Assembly: GCA_964036195.1 (NCBI GenBank)
Contig: OZ038458.1
Location: 19,295,832 to 19,359,831, forward strand
Length of the DNA stretch: 64,000 bases
Reading direction: 5' to 3'
Source: Sphaerolaimus hirsutus
Taxonomy: Eukaryota > Nematoda > Chromadorea > Monhysterida > Sphaerolaimidae
The notes beneath the pieces were generated by a model. It searched no databases and was not told the origin of the DNA. It saw only the letters and a list, made by a program, of their open reading frames with translations. This document shows, piece after piece, positions 1 through 9,064 of the stretch (the stretch's first letter is position 1; every line of letters begins with the position of its first letter). Both the position numbers and the translations under genes were made by a program.

Positions 1-763
1 CGGGGAGATATTTATGCTAGGGCGGCGGAAAAGTATTTTTTGGACTGCGACTTGTCACTTGGGGCGTTATCAGAAGCTGTTCCTACCACCCACCGATACT
101 AGATGACGCACGACAATCTAGTCAACATGGGGAGGAACGCAGAACAGTGTTTTTGTATTTTTTGAGTGAAATTCATTGTTCCTGGCTTCCGGTCGCCACC
201 TACCTATCAGCCGTCAGTCTCCGCCTCTGCCCAAAGATAAGTAAAGGGTAGAATGTGCTTCAGACCGCCCAGAGAGTCACAACAGTGTGCCGGCAAGCCC
301 AAAGGCGGCCACACGCCGCGCCGCGGCATTTCAAAGTGAAAAATGTGAAATTCCCCTCTCACCTTATGCCATGTGGAATGCAGTTACACCTAAGCTAGAC
401 ATAACCTAGCCAACTTGACTTAAATAGATTTGGCGCACAAAATAGTAATTAAAATGGGGGGTAAGGGAACGAAATTGTGCAGAGCACTACAACCACTAGA
501 AAACATGGCGAACTCGGTCAGCCCATGTAGCGGCGTCGATCTTGCGATGCAGTGCTCTGACGGGGTACTGCGCAGCCCACTGCAGGGCTGTGCATGCCGT
601 GCAGTCCCCGTTGCCGTCGAAAAGCCGTCGCAATGTCTGAGAAAGTTTGCCCAAATTTAGTTTACAAAATACATAGTAGTTTACGTTCCGTGAATTATTA
701 TTGCATTTGTTTGTCTAAAATTTTGTGGGGTGGTGTTTTTCCCCTCGTAAAAACGCTCTTACA
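1..763 (-). repeat. Element A downstream (3') LTR, partial
   Basis: Matches 21432-22194 base for base except four transitions, with constant offset 21431. Similarity stops at 763. Read on the minus strand the LTR starts TGTAAGAGCG, with the canonical TG. It is preceded in sense by a short G-rich stretch (GGTGGGT), a plausible polypurine tract. The small reading frames inside the LTR are chance frames and occur identically in both LTRs. Confidence 0.9.
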
Positions 764-1364
764 ACCCACCAGCCATTGCGGTTTACCTCCTGGCTAAACT
801 ATTGAGGTGTGACCGGTGATTATTTTTACGATCGCATGCACAAAATTTTTCGTTAAATATAAAAGTTGTTCATCTTTTCGAAATTTTCAAAAGTGGTTAT
901 TTGCATGCAAAAATGGCTTGCGTGCATTTCACAGTCGAAAATCAAATTCGGGAACGTGGCTGGCAATTACAAAAATGCAATAATAAGCTGAGAACGGTAT
1001 GGGAGTTAATCAACTGCCCTGCCTTTTGCAGTCGGGACTTTATAATGGAGTTGCCAATTGGATTCTTGAGGTATTTCCATTTTCAAAATTATTTTACTCT
1101 TTTCAAATTTACAAAAACTTGTTGTTTTTTTTCTCCAGAAAAGTGCCAATTTTGGACGGTCAACTGGGGGCGGCGGTTACGTTTGTCAACTCGGGGGGAA
1201 TAAACTTGGCCATTCGGTGCCGCAGCGAACGTCTTGGAAACTATTTGGTGTGTGATTTCGAGATACTTAGTTAATTGTTTTGTTTGTTTCACTGTTGTTT
1301 ATAGTTTCCATTACGTTATCGGTTTCCAAAAGAAACTTTCAAAACAAAAATGTCCTGGGTTTAC
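764..1364 (-). other. Element A 3' untranslated region
   Basis: AT-rich sequence between the helicase stop codon and the downstream LTR. It holds no convincing coding frame. The end next to the LTR is G-rich in the sense direction, as expected for a polypurine tract. Confidence 0.5.
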
Positions 1365-2498
1365 TCAAACTCCCTCGTTAGTGCCCTCCATCAGCACATC
1401 TTCTTCGGTAGCAACCTCGGGCTGCATGTCGTCCTCTTTTGCCGGCGCCGGCGCTGGCGCAGCGACCGCCACGGGTTCGTCGGGCTCGATGTCGCTGCCG
1501 GGGGCTAGCAGCGCCTCCTCTTCCAGCGCGGAGAATGTGGCGTCGTCGCCATCGCCATCGGAGGTGCTGGCGATGTCCTCGACCTCGTCCGTAGGGTCGT
1601 ACGGCAGCGGCTCGTCCGCCGGCTGGGGCGCGTTTTGTACGTCCACGGGCTCGTCCATATTGACGTCCGGCTGGGCGAGCTCAGTCTGGGCGGCTTCGTT
1701 GTCGTCGTACTGGTGCTCGGGGCAGTGGGCCTGTGGCCTCCAATCGGGCGACCAGGTCCATATCCTGGATCCCCAGATTTTCTCTGCGTGATACTGGTAA
1801 AGACCAGCCGAAGCGAATTCATACGAAAAGAAAATGTGGAAGAAGTCAGACCACAGCAAGGTCTCCACGTTGGCCACTACGACTCTGGCGCAATGCGAGC
1901 GGGAGGTGGCCACGTTTCCACGCTCCAGCTGAGCCACAAAGCCGACTCGAGTGGTCTGCTGAGAATACTGGGTGGTCAACCTGTCGCGCGCGGGCGGCTC
2001 GCTGCTGCGCACACATGACACGATGGTCACCTCAGCTTCTCTAGCTTGCGCTTTGTCGGCGGTGAGCACTCGAGTCGCCCAGAACTCTCGCCCGTAGTGC
2101 TTCAACGACGGGTCGGTTGCCAATTTGTCAATCAGCGCGCGCTGCTGCGCCGCATAAAAAGTGACCACCAAAATGGCATCCGCCCGACTCAAGTCACTCC
2201 AGGGCACGCCGCCTTGGGCCGCCAATTCCACAAAATGTTTAACCAACTGCACTACGATGAGCTGCTCGGGTACGTTGACGGTCGACGTACCCTCCTTGGT
2301 CTCCAGTCCGGTGTGGTTGATGACCGTGGACAGCGGGATCGGGACATGGTCGCCCTGCATGCGCGGCAAGTTGTCATCCCTGCACGGCGATGTCTGATGA
2401 TAGGGGCGGAGCCGGCCTTCGTACGCCGCGTGCGAGTTGGCGTTGATCAACTGGGGGTGCCCGCGGAAAACCGTTTCCAGCCGCAGCAGGGGGCACAT
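1365..2498 (-). CDS. Element A helicase, C-terminal part (Upf1-like SF1 RecA2 domain)
   Basis: This frame continues the 2514-5372 frame, from which it is separated by one in-frame TGA at 2514-2516. Visible SF1 features in order are a Upf1-type segment around VFRGHPQLINANSHAAYEG (equivalent to the Q-Y-R-x-H-P...F-Y-x-G-x-L region that opens the second RecA domain), VVTFYAAQQRAL, a motif V-like stretch ADKAQAREAEVTIVSCVRS, and motif VI-like RGNVATSRS with its arginine. The last 110 residues are acidic and low in complexity and end at a TGA at 1365-1367. The frame is uninterrupted and keeps motif order, so the gene was recently under selection. Upf1-like enzymes are ATP-driven RNA or DNA unwinding motors; the role in this element is unknown. 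Confidence 0.8.
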   Translation of the reverse strand: MCPLLRLETVFRGHPQLINANSHAAYEGRLRPYHQTSPCRDDNLPRMQGDHVPIPLSTVINHTGLETKEGTSTVNVPEQLIVVQLVKHFVELAAQGGVPWSDLSRADAILVVTFYAAQQRALIDKLATDPSLKHYGREFWATRVLTADKAQAREAEVTIVSCVRSSEPPARDRLTTQYSQQTTRVGFVAQLERGNVATSRSHCARVVVANVETLLWSDFFHIFFSYEFASAGLYQYHAEKIWGSRIWTWSPDWRPQAHCPEHQYDDNEAAQTELAQPDVNMDEPVDVQNAPQPADEPLPYDPTDEVEDIASTSDGDGDDATFSALEEEALLAPGSDIEPDEPVAVAAPAPAPAKEDDMQPEVATEEDVLMEGTNEGV

Positions 2499-2513
2499 TT
2501 TGGACGCTGTGAG

Positions 2514-5372
2514 TCAATCAATCAAAGATGGAGAGGGATTAAGGAAGGGTTCAACCCATCGCTGGGTCTGAACTTTGCGGGTGAGTTGCTTGCTGTTGCC
2601 GAACAGCAAGACTAAGCCGTTGTGGGGGAGCGACACGGGGTTCAACGCTGTGACCATGGAGATGTTCGTGACAAGCGACGCCTCGTCCACTATCATGGCA
2701 CAGTACCTGATGTGCTTGATGCGCACATCATGTGTCGAATCGACAGTCACGTGGATCTGACCCGGCTGCAACAAATCCAGAACATACTTGTGCAGCTTGA
2801 CGGTGCCCTTAGAGTACCTCCTGGCGGCCCGGCGCAGCACGCGGCCCCAGTCCGTGTCCTCGAGGTCCGGGTCGTTCACATCGACGCCCGTGCGACCCAC
2901 TACGACCTCGTCGTCGTCGTCGTCCCATTCTTCATCGTCGTCTTCGCCAGTGACGACTAGGTGCGGCACCTGCTCCATTAGCGCCTTCATCACCTGCTGG
3001 GGGGTTTGGTTGGGACCTGCGACGATGGAGTGCACGGTCTCGTACTCAGTTTTCACCGCCCAGTACTGGTCTACCAGCTCTACCCACTGGGCGTCGGCCC
3101 GTGCGACCGAGAATGGGGTATCCTGCGCTATTTTGTGTAACGCGGGCAGGTCGTCTACAGCGAGGTCGCTGTACACCTCCTGGGTTTCCAACAGGGGGCT
3201 CAGCACCCTTACAGCGAACGCCGCTCTCAATTTCAAATATTCAACGTACCCTGGCACTTGCAGCATGTCCTTGACTTGCGCGGCGGGCAGTTCGGACCAC
3301 TGCTTGCGGCCCAGCAGCAGGCGACGCACGGCCTCGTGCACGCCGTCGCAGCCGGTGCGCCGCATGTTTTGCACAGCGCGCCTAGCGCTCTCGTCCGTTG
3401 CCGAGTTGACGGTGCACGTGACGATGGTGGAGTGGTATTTGGCGTTGGAAGTGATGTCGGAGGAAAGGGTGGAATTACTGTCTGGGAATGGGCGACCATT
3501 AAACTGGTTGACGTACAACGAGCACATGTACGCCACCTGGTTCTGCACAGTGGTCTTGCCAGTGCCGAACAGGGAGTTGCACATGAGCAACAGCGGCCAC
3601 GCCAGCTTCAAGGCGGCTAAAACGGCCGCCAGGGTTTTCGCCTGGCCGCCCAGCGGCTTGAACTCGCCGGGCTCACTCACCAGCAGCGCTTCGGACGTGC
3701 CCTGACGGATTTCGTCTTCTAGGGGCGCGGCCGTGGCGCGGATGTGCGACCACTGGGTGAACGTGTCGGACAACCGGTCATCATACACAATGGCAATGGC
3801 GATCTGGTCACCCAGTTTTAGGACATTGCCCGAGCGTATGTTGGACAGTCTCCAACCTTCGTTCAGGCGCTCGATAGCGCCTTGCAAGGAACGCATGGTT
3901 CGCACATAGTTGGGCGACTCATTGGTGGTGCGCACCATGTAGTCGCCGTTCTCGAGCTCGGCCGGGAGCGCCGCCTGGCTCAACTTCAAGTCCAAATTGC
4001 CCACAATTACAGCCCGCTCCGGACTTGCCTCTAAGGTGGCCACTCGCAGTTGCAACTTTGGCTGCGTCGGGTCGGGCCTGTCGTCGTCGGGCATGGCCTT
4101 GGTCAACGTCAGCACCGACATCGGTCCGGCGCCGACCAGCAGCTGGGGTAGAGCGTTGATTTGCGCATTTGCGCGTCTCTGCCGCTCGTCCATCTGCTCT
4201 TGCTCGTCGTTGACGGCATCGGCCAGGTCCGGCCTGTTGATCGTGATGCATGCCTTGGTACCTGCTTCGGTCGCTTCCCACTCAATTAGCGCGCGCACCG
4301 CCGTGGCGCGTGCCGCTCGGAAACGCAACAAAGACTTGTGGTACATGTATGCTGCGGCCAGCATCACGTACTTGGTGCGCAGGTGCGGCGGGTGCACCCG
4401 GTTCAATGACACCTCGTGGGGGTCGTGGAAGTAAAAATCTTCCAGCGCCGATTTTTCGAGCAAGAAAACGCCATACGCATGTGCGTAATAGACGTTGTCA
4501 AACACGTCGTTGTTCAGGTCGTGAAACTCGACGTGCGCAATCCCCAACATACCTGCACTCGGGATCGGGTTGCCGGGCATGGTGTATTTGCGGTGCGCGA
4601 ACGCCAAGCGCTCCGGGCCGCAATCGTTGCGCTCGCCCGCGCCCAACTCCGGCAGCTCCTTGTAGCGACGGGGCGTGAACGCAACTCGCAGCCGTAGCGA
4701 GCGCCAGTTCGTTGAGTAGCGTTGGTAGCCGACCTCGTCGCGCTGCGCGTCATACTCATGGTCGGCCGGGGCGCGTCCCTGTACAGTTACGACGACGGGC
4801 ACTGCCACCAATAGGGGGCTAGCGCTTTTGTTCATGTCCAATTTAATGTCAAAGAACTCCCAGTAGTCGGGTTTAGCAGTGCAACGCTGCACATACCTGG
4901 CCGTAAACTTCATACCGTGTCTGACGAGCGGCAAGTGCAGCTCCAGGCCGTACTTCTCGTTGATGTTTGCGTACTGCGCCACCACAACCGACGTGCGGTG
5001 GTCGCGGGCGCTGCGCGCGATGTTGGTCGAGTAGGTGAAGAACGGGTACACGTTGTCGGCGTCGTTCCACTCGTCGTTCTCGGCCAGCTCGGCCAGCGCA
5101 TCGTCGTGAAGTCGCACGTGGGCTTGGTAGTATTCCCGGTCTGCAGTGTCGTGTCTCCAGTAGACACGGTCCACCCAGCCAGCGAACATCCGCTTCGCGT
5201 AGACGGGCGGCGGGGGCAGCTGGTTCTCACCCCACTGGTGATCTACCTTGGGGGGCGGTATGGTGGCGCCCGGCTCGCCACGTTGGGTGGTGGCTTTCGT
5301 GAAGCCCGAGCCCGCGGCGCTAGCCCGCCGGCCGTTATGCTGCCTTTTGGCGCCCATGCTCCTTCCGGCCAT
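2514..5372 (-). CDS. Element A helicase, N-terminal part (Upf1-like SF1 RecA1 domain)
   Basis: A 952-residue frame starting at an ATG at 5372, 221 bases after the integrase stop. About 590 N-terminal residues match nothing I recognise. A Walker A P-loop follows (FGTGKTT, G603 onward), then an acidic insert near residue 840 (EDDDEEWDDDDDE), a DEAS Walker B/motif II (D896, E897) and a motif III-like GNSKQL near 928. Spacing and motif forms fit the Upf1/DNA2/MOV10 branch of SF1. The frame ends at TGA 2514-2516 and homology resumes immediately in the same frame, so this is either readthrough or a nonsense mutation. The gene occupies the place where retroviruses and errantiviruses carry env. In sense, an AG lies two bases before the start codon (AACGTAGCATGG), so expression from a spliced mRNA is possible but unproven. 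Confidence 0.85.
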   Translation of the reverse strand: MAGRSMGAKRQHNGRRASAAGSGFTKATTQRGEPGATIPPPKVDHQWGENQLPPPPVYAKRMFAGWVDRVYWRHDTADREYYQAHVRLHDDALAELAENDEWNDADNVYPFFTYSTNIARSARDHRTSVVVAQYANINEKYGLELHLPLVRHGMKFTARYVQRCTAKPDYWEFFDIKLDMNKSASPLLVAVPVVVTVQGRAPADHEYDAQRDEVGYQRYSTNWRSLRLRVAFTPRRYKELPELGAGERNDCGPERLAFAHRKYTMPGNPIPSAGMLGIAHVEFHDLNNDVFDNVYYAHAYGVFLLEKSALEDFYFHDPHEVSLNRVHPPHLRTKYVMLAAAYMYHKSLLRFRAARATAVRALIEWEATEAGTKACITINRPDLADAVNDEQEQMDERQRRANAQINALPQLLVGAGPMSVLTLTKAMPDDDRPDPTQPKLQLRVATLEASPERAVIVGNLDLKLSQAALPAELENGDYMVRTTNESPNYVRTMRSLQGAIERLNEGWRLSNIRSGNVLKLGDQIAIAIVYDDRLSDTFTQWSHIRATAAPLEDEIRQGTSEALLVSEPGEFKPLGGQAKTLAAVLAALKLAWPLLLMCNSLFGTGKTTVQNQVAYMCSLYVNQFNGRPFPDSNSTLSSDITSNAKYHSTIVTCTVNSATDESARRAVQNMRRTGCDGVHEAVRRLLLGRKQWSELPAAQVKDMLQVPGYVEYLKLRAAFAVRVLSPLLETQEVYSDLAVDDLPALHKIAQDTPFSVARADAQWVELVDQYWAVKTEYETVHSIVAGPNQTPQQVMKALMEQVPHLVVTGEDDDEEWDDDDDEVVVGRTGVDVNDPDLEDTDWGRVLRRAARRYSKGTVKLHKYVLDLLQPGQIHVTVDSTHDVRIKHIRYCAMIVDEASLVTNISMVTALNPVSLPHNGLVLLFGNSKQLTRKVQTQRWVEPFLNPSPSLID

Positions 5373-5593
5373 GCTACGTTTTTAGGTTTTAAGGAAGAGT
5401 GCAATTAATCACAATCAATCACCGGCACTGCAGTGGACTCTCGAAGCCCACTAGTGTACCAGCGAATTTACAACCGCACTCACACACACACGAACACACA
5501 GTCACACACACTTGGGATCACAAGTTTATCAAACTTACGTGATGGGGGAATTATTCGAATTACGGGAACACAATTAATTAATTTATTCAGTGG
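5373..5593 (-). other. Spacer between integrase stop and helicase start
   Basis: The 221 bases include a CA-rich microsatellite (near 5476-5510). The integrase frame ends with TAG at 5594-5596. No conserved frame joins the two genes, so the helicase probably needs its own mRNA or internal initiation. Confidence 0.5.
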
Positions 5594-7903
5594 CTACGTC
5601 GATAGCCACTTAAGGGCTTTACCGCAATGAGAGTAAGTAGGGCCAAGATTCTGCGTACATGTGGGGATAATGTTTTCAAGCATTGGTTTACAGCGGTCCG
5701 CATGCACTACATAAATCTTATCATTAGTATCATTATAAATAGTTACAAGCGGATGTGCATAGCGAATGCATTTGTAGGGGCCTAAAAAGAAAGCAGCAAA
5801 TTTTTTACAAGGGCCGGTCTGATCGGTCAAGCGCGGAGTGAAAATACGGACCGCTTGGCCCGGCTTCAAATTCAAATGGCGGGCGCGGCGATTGGCGTAG
5901 TATTGCTCTTTCAATTGAGCATTCCTAAGTGCGGTATGCGCCGCATTGCGCGCCGCCGAGAGACGCTGCGCGAGCTCGGTAGGTTCGCCGTGCTTATCTG
6001 TCGACTCGGGTAGCATTGCGCCAGGCGCGGGGGGCGTCAACATTCTTTCCCATAGCGACGCGGCTGGGCGCCCGAACAAAAGTGCGTATGGCATGGTGCC
6101 CATTGCCGGGTGTTTCGACGTATTATACGCGTGCACTGCAGCGCCTAAGTGGTAATCCCAATCGGAATGAGTTTGGTTCACGTAATGGGACACGATTTCC
6201 ATCAGAACACCGTTTCGGCGCTCCACCATTCCGTTGCCTTTTGGCATATACGCAAATGAACGATGCTGAAGGGTATTGAAATACAATAACAATCTTTTGA
6301 ATGCCCCTTCGACAAAGCTTGGCGCGTTATCGCTCAAAATGGCGCCGGGTACGCTAAATATGGGAAGAATGTGTAGCAAGAATGCAAACGCTACAGTATC
6401 CTGCCGGATATCGGGTACCGGCACGGCGATACCAAATCGCGTGCACTGGTCAACGAAAACCAACACGTGTTTATGCCCGCGCCGCGTGCGTGGCAGCGGG
6501 CCAACGGCGTCGACTGTGATGACATCGCCGGGAGATCGCGCGATTTTCCGGCACGCCATCAAAGTCTGCATCGACTGCCTGAGTCCTTTTCGCGCACAAC
6601 ACAAAGGGCACGTGGCGACCCAATGCGCGCTTTCGGGGCGCATATTTGGGAACCACGCAAATTCCTGTAATCTTTCAAAAGTTTTCATTATTCCCAGATG
6701 TCCCGCTGTAGGGTGATTGTGCGCTAGTTCGAATACTAGCGGGCACAATGAGGCTGGAATACACACGGGATCATACAACTTGATCCCCGGTACTATTGAA
6801 GCCTCAGCCCTTTTTCGCATGATTCCATATTGATCAATGAAAAACGGTGGCACACATTGTCCAGGTGCATCCTTACAAACTTCCATCAAATTCACTATAT
6901 ACGCTTCTTGCATTTGCAAGCGCTTTAATTCAATTATGGGGACAAACGGGGGCAAAACGTGATCTGTGTGAAAACCGTTGACGCGCACTTCGGTAGCCGC
7001 GGGGCCACCAGCCATTGTTTGTGGACCTACGGTAGTGAGTCCGGTAATTGGCTCCACCCCATTGTTCGCCGGCTGTCGCGTGTCCATTGTCCCAGGGTTG
7101 TGGTCACGCGCCGCAGACTCCGCCCTCGCACGCGCGCGTGTCCTCATTGGTTCCTTGGTGGGCGCGCGGCTGGAAACAGTAGCTACCGTATCCCACGGGT
7201 CGATTGCGGTCTGCGTCGCGACAGTTTTATTGTGCGATATTTTAATGAGTGCAAATTGCTCAAATGCCTCGTCAAGTTCTAATTTCTCGTCGAAAGTTAT
7301 TGGCGCATCGCGCCTTCGGGACAGAGCATCTGCAAGCTCATTGCACTTTCCTTTCAAGTGCTTGAATGTAATTTGATACGGGGCAATGGCCAACGCAAAC
7401 TTATGCAATGCAGCGTGTGGTGTAGCTTCCGAATTGGGGTTCTTCACCCAAGGGATACTTTTGGCATCAGTCCACACTTCAAAGGGGCGTCCCGCCAGGT
7501 AGCAATGCCAATTTCGAACGCTCTCAAAAATTGCGTAGGCCTCTAGGGTGATGGCGGGCCATCTGCTCTGAACCTCAGTCAACTTCTGGCTGTAGAAAGC
7601 GCACGCATGCAGTCCAGATTTTTCGTCGGCGCGCTGCACCAGCACTCCGGCGACCGCAATTTGTGATGTGTCTGTAATTACGATGAATGTTTTATTTGGG
7701 TTCGGGTATTGCAAGCAGGGGCTGTGTAATAAAATTTCGTTTAATTGGAAGAAGGCTCTCAGAGCCTCAGGGTTATCGTTGAGATCTACCGGCGCATTTC
7801 CATCGTAGTTCTCGCGCGGGCCAGTGCGTGTCAAATTCGATAGCGGCACTGCTATTTCGGCGCACCTGTGTATCATGCGTCTGAAAACCCCCACTGCTCC
7901 CAA
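5594..7903 (-). CDS. Element A RNase H and integrase (pol 3' part)
   Basis: An open frame of 769 codons whose first codon is internal to pol (7903 is TTG; the true frame enters from RT through a frameshift). RNase H acidic residues are seen at D78 (VITDTS), E121 and D146. The integrase zinc finger is H397-x4-H402...C432-x2-C435. The catalytic core has D465 (VDAVGPL), D525 (LSDNAPSF) and E561 (GMVERRNG), an exact D-x35-E. A GPY/F-like module (FLGPYKCI) lies near the C-terminus and there is no obvious chromodomain. It is intact apart from the entry frameshift. In the intact element it degrades the RNA of hybrids and inserts the cDNA into chromosomes. Confidence 0.9.
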   Translation of the reverse strand: MGAVGVFRRMIHRCAEIAVPLSNLTRTGPRENYDGNAPVDLNDNPEALRAFFQLNEILLHSPCLQYPNPNKTFIVITDTSQIAVAGVLVQRADEKSGLHACAFYSQKLTEVQSRWPAITLEAYAIFESVRNWHCYLAGRPFEVWTDAKSIPWVKNPNSEATPHAALHKFALAIAPYQITFKHLKGKCNELADALSRRRDAPITFDEKLELDEAFEQFALIKISHNKTVATQTAIDPWDTVATVSSRAPTKEPMRTRARARAESAARDHNPGTMDTRQPANNGVEPITGLTTVGPQTMAGGPAATEVRVNGFHTDHVLPPFVPIIELKRLQMQEAYIVNLMEVCKDAPGQCVPPFFIDQYGIMRKRAEASIVPGIKLYDPVCIPASLCPLVFELAHNHPTAGHLGIMKTFERLQEFAWFPNMRPESAHWVATCPLCCARKGLRQSMQTLMACRKIARSPGDVITVDAVGPLPRTRRGHKHVLVFVDQCTRFGIAVPVPDIRQDTVAFAFLLHILPIFSVPGAILSDNAPSFVEGAFKRLLLYFNTLQHRSFAYMPKGNGMVERRNGVLMEIVSHYVNQTHSDWDYHLGAAVHAYNTSKHPAMGTMPYALLFGRPAASLWERMLTPPAPGAMLPESTDKHGEPTELAQRLSAARNAAHTALRNAQLKEQYYANRRARHLNLKPGQAVRIFTPRLTDQTGPCKKFAAFFLGPYKCIRYAHPLVTIYNDTNDKIYVVHADRCKPMLENIIPTCTQNLGPTYSHCGKALKWLST

Positions 7904-8399
7904 AAACAGTTTTCGGGAGGGGCCATTCTGAGATAATATTGCGTTTGTCCATGGGAATGCAAATGCCCTTGCGGCCGATCATAAAGCCCAGAAATTTTAC
8001 CGCAGTGATGCGTGCGAAAAAACACTTACGGGGACTAATTTTGAAATTGTTTTTGATCAGTCGATCCAAAATTTGGCCAATGTCACTTAAATGGGTTTTC
8101 CAGTCCTGACTGTAAATTAACAAGTCGTCAATGTACAATAGCACATTGCGATGAATCAATCCCGCCATTGCAAGCTCAAAACACCTTTGTGCCAAACTTG
8201 GTGAGCATTTTAATCCCATAGGTAATCTCTTTAATTGGAATTGACCAAAAATATTACGGAATGAAGTGATGTGTCTGTCGTCGGGATGCAGTGCAATATT
8301 ATAGAAGGCCTGATTAATATCGGCGCTGCTAAAAAAACTTGCAGTTGCTGAGTGCATCCACGGTGTCATCCAGCCTCGGCAATGGGAATTGCGGCGCAT
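7773..8399 (-). pseudogene. Element A reverse transcriptase, palm region (frameshifted)
   Basis: This frame carries the RT palm: SADINQAFYNIALH, PMGLKCSPSLAQ and the YIDD catalytic box (residues 89-92), followed by the thumb-side FLGFMIG. It overlaps the next frame, with homology switching near 7890-7905, where several residues usual in gypsy RTs before the RNase H also seem to be missing. At the other end homology enters from the 8577 frame near a run of seven A (plus strand, about 8333-8339). Homopolymer errors in the assembly could mimic these frameshifts. Confidence 0.85.
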
Positions 8400-8577
8400 G
8401 CAAAACCAAATTTAATCGCCTGTAATCAATGACCATGCGTTTAGAACCATCAGGTTTAGAAACGACTAATGTGGGAGCGCAATATGGGCTTGTACTTGTT
8501 TCAATTATGTCGTGTTCAATTAGACAGCGCAGGTGCTTTTCTAAGTACTGTTGGTCATCCAGGCTCAACCGATACAT
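8329..8577 (-). pseudogene. Element A reverse transcriptase, fingers region (after element B)
   Basis: Encodes the RT fingers: YRLSLDDQQYLEKHL, then CAPTLVVSKPDGSKRMVIDYRR, a standard gypsy RT block. The frame continues upstream past the ATG at 8577 to the edge of the element B insertion at 8620 and picks up on the other side of element B in the protease frame (13934 onward). It is lost at the A-run near 8335, where homology shifts to the 8399 frame. Confidence 0.85.
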
Positions 8578-8620
8578 GCGGCACGCAATTGGTTTTCGAT
8601 CGGTTAATTGCAGTCGATAA

Positions 8621-8815
8621 AGTTAGCAGTGACTTCTAGTGATAAAAATGATCCTAGGCATAAAGCATTGAATCAACAAAAAGTTCATCTAGTGATATGT
8701 GTGTGATCCTCTTTCCCATTTCATTGTTTAAATAGTTGATAGCTGAGCCCCACAAGGCATCAGCCAGCACCCGAGCAGCCAATGAACCAGCAACCAACAA
8801 CCAGCTTCGCCAACT
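8621..8815 (+). repeat. Element B 5' LTR
   Basis: 195 bases, starting AGTTAGCAGTG and ending GCCAACT. It matches 13735-13929 with constant offset 5114. Confidence 0.95.
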
Positions 8816-8831
8816 GGTGCCGCGACCGGGC
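8815..8831 (+). promoter_or_regulatory. Element B primer binding site
   Basis: TGGTGCCGCGACCGGG at the LTR border is the complement of a tRNA 3' end finishing in CACCA, the expected minus-strand primer site. I cannot tell which tRNA without a tRNA set. The T at 8815 belongs either to the LTR or to the site. Confidence 0.75.
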
Positions 8832-9064
8832 TGCCTTCAGACTGCACTACCTTCAGCCTCAGCTGACTCCCTACTGGGCTGTCATTCTGTTGACTGAGTA
8901 GTCTGTCTGCTAGACAGCTGTAATTGAGCCATCACTGGCTGACTAAAAGTGAGAGCCTTAATTGGCCGACTATTTTGTGCACAAAGTGTACAATTGGCAG
9001 CTCCATGAGAGCAAGCCGACTATTGTGGACCACTTTATGGTGTGTATCACTGGCATCCATTGAG

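Noticed and set aside
430-797. Small plus-strand frames inside the element A LTR, repeated at 21861-22228
   Set aside because: Their conservation follows from LTR identity. They have no coding signature and are antisense to the element.
1234-5408. Long plus-strand frames opposite the helicase (for example 2046-2615, 2788-3705, 3997-4434)
   Set aside because: They are antisense shadows of a GC-rich coding region. They carry no motif, while the minus strand has ordered SF1 motifs.
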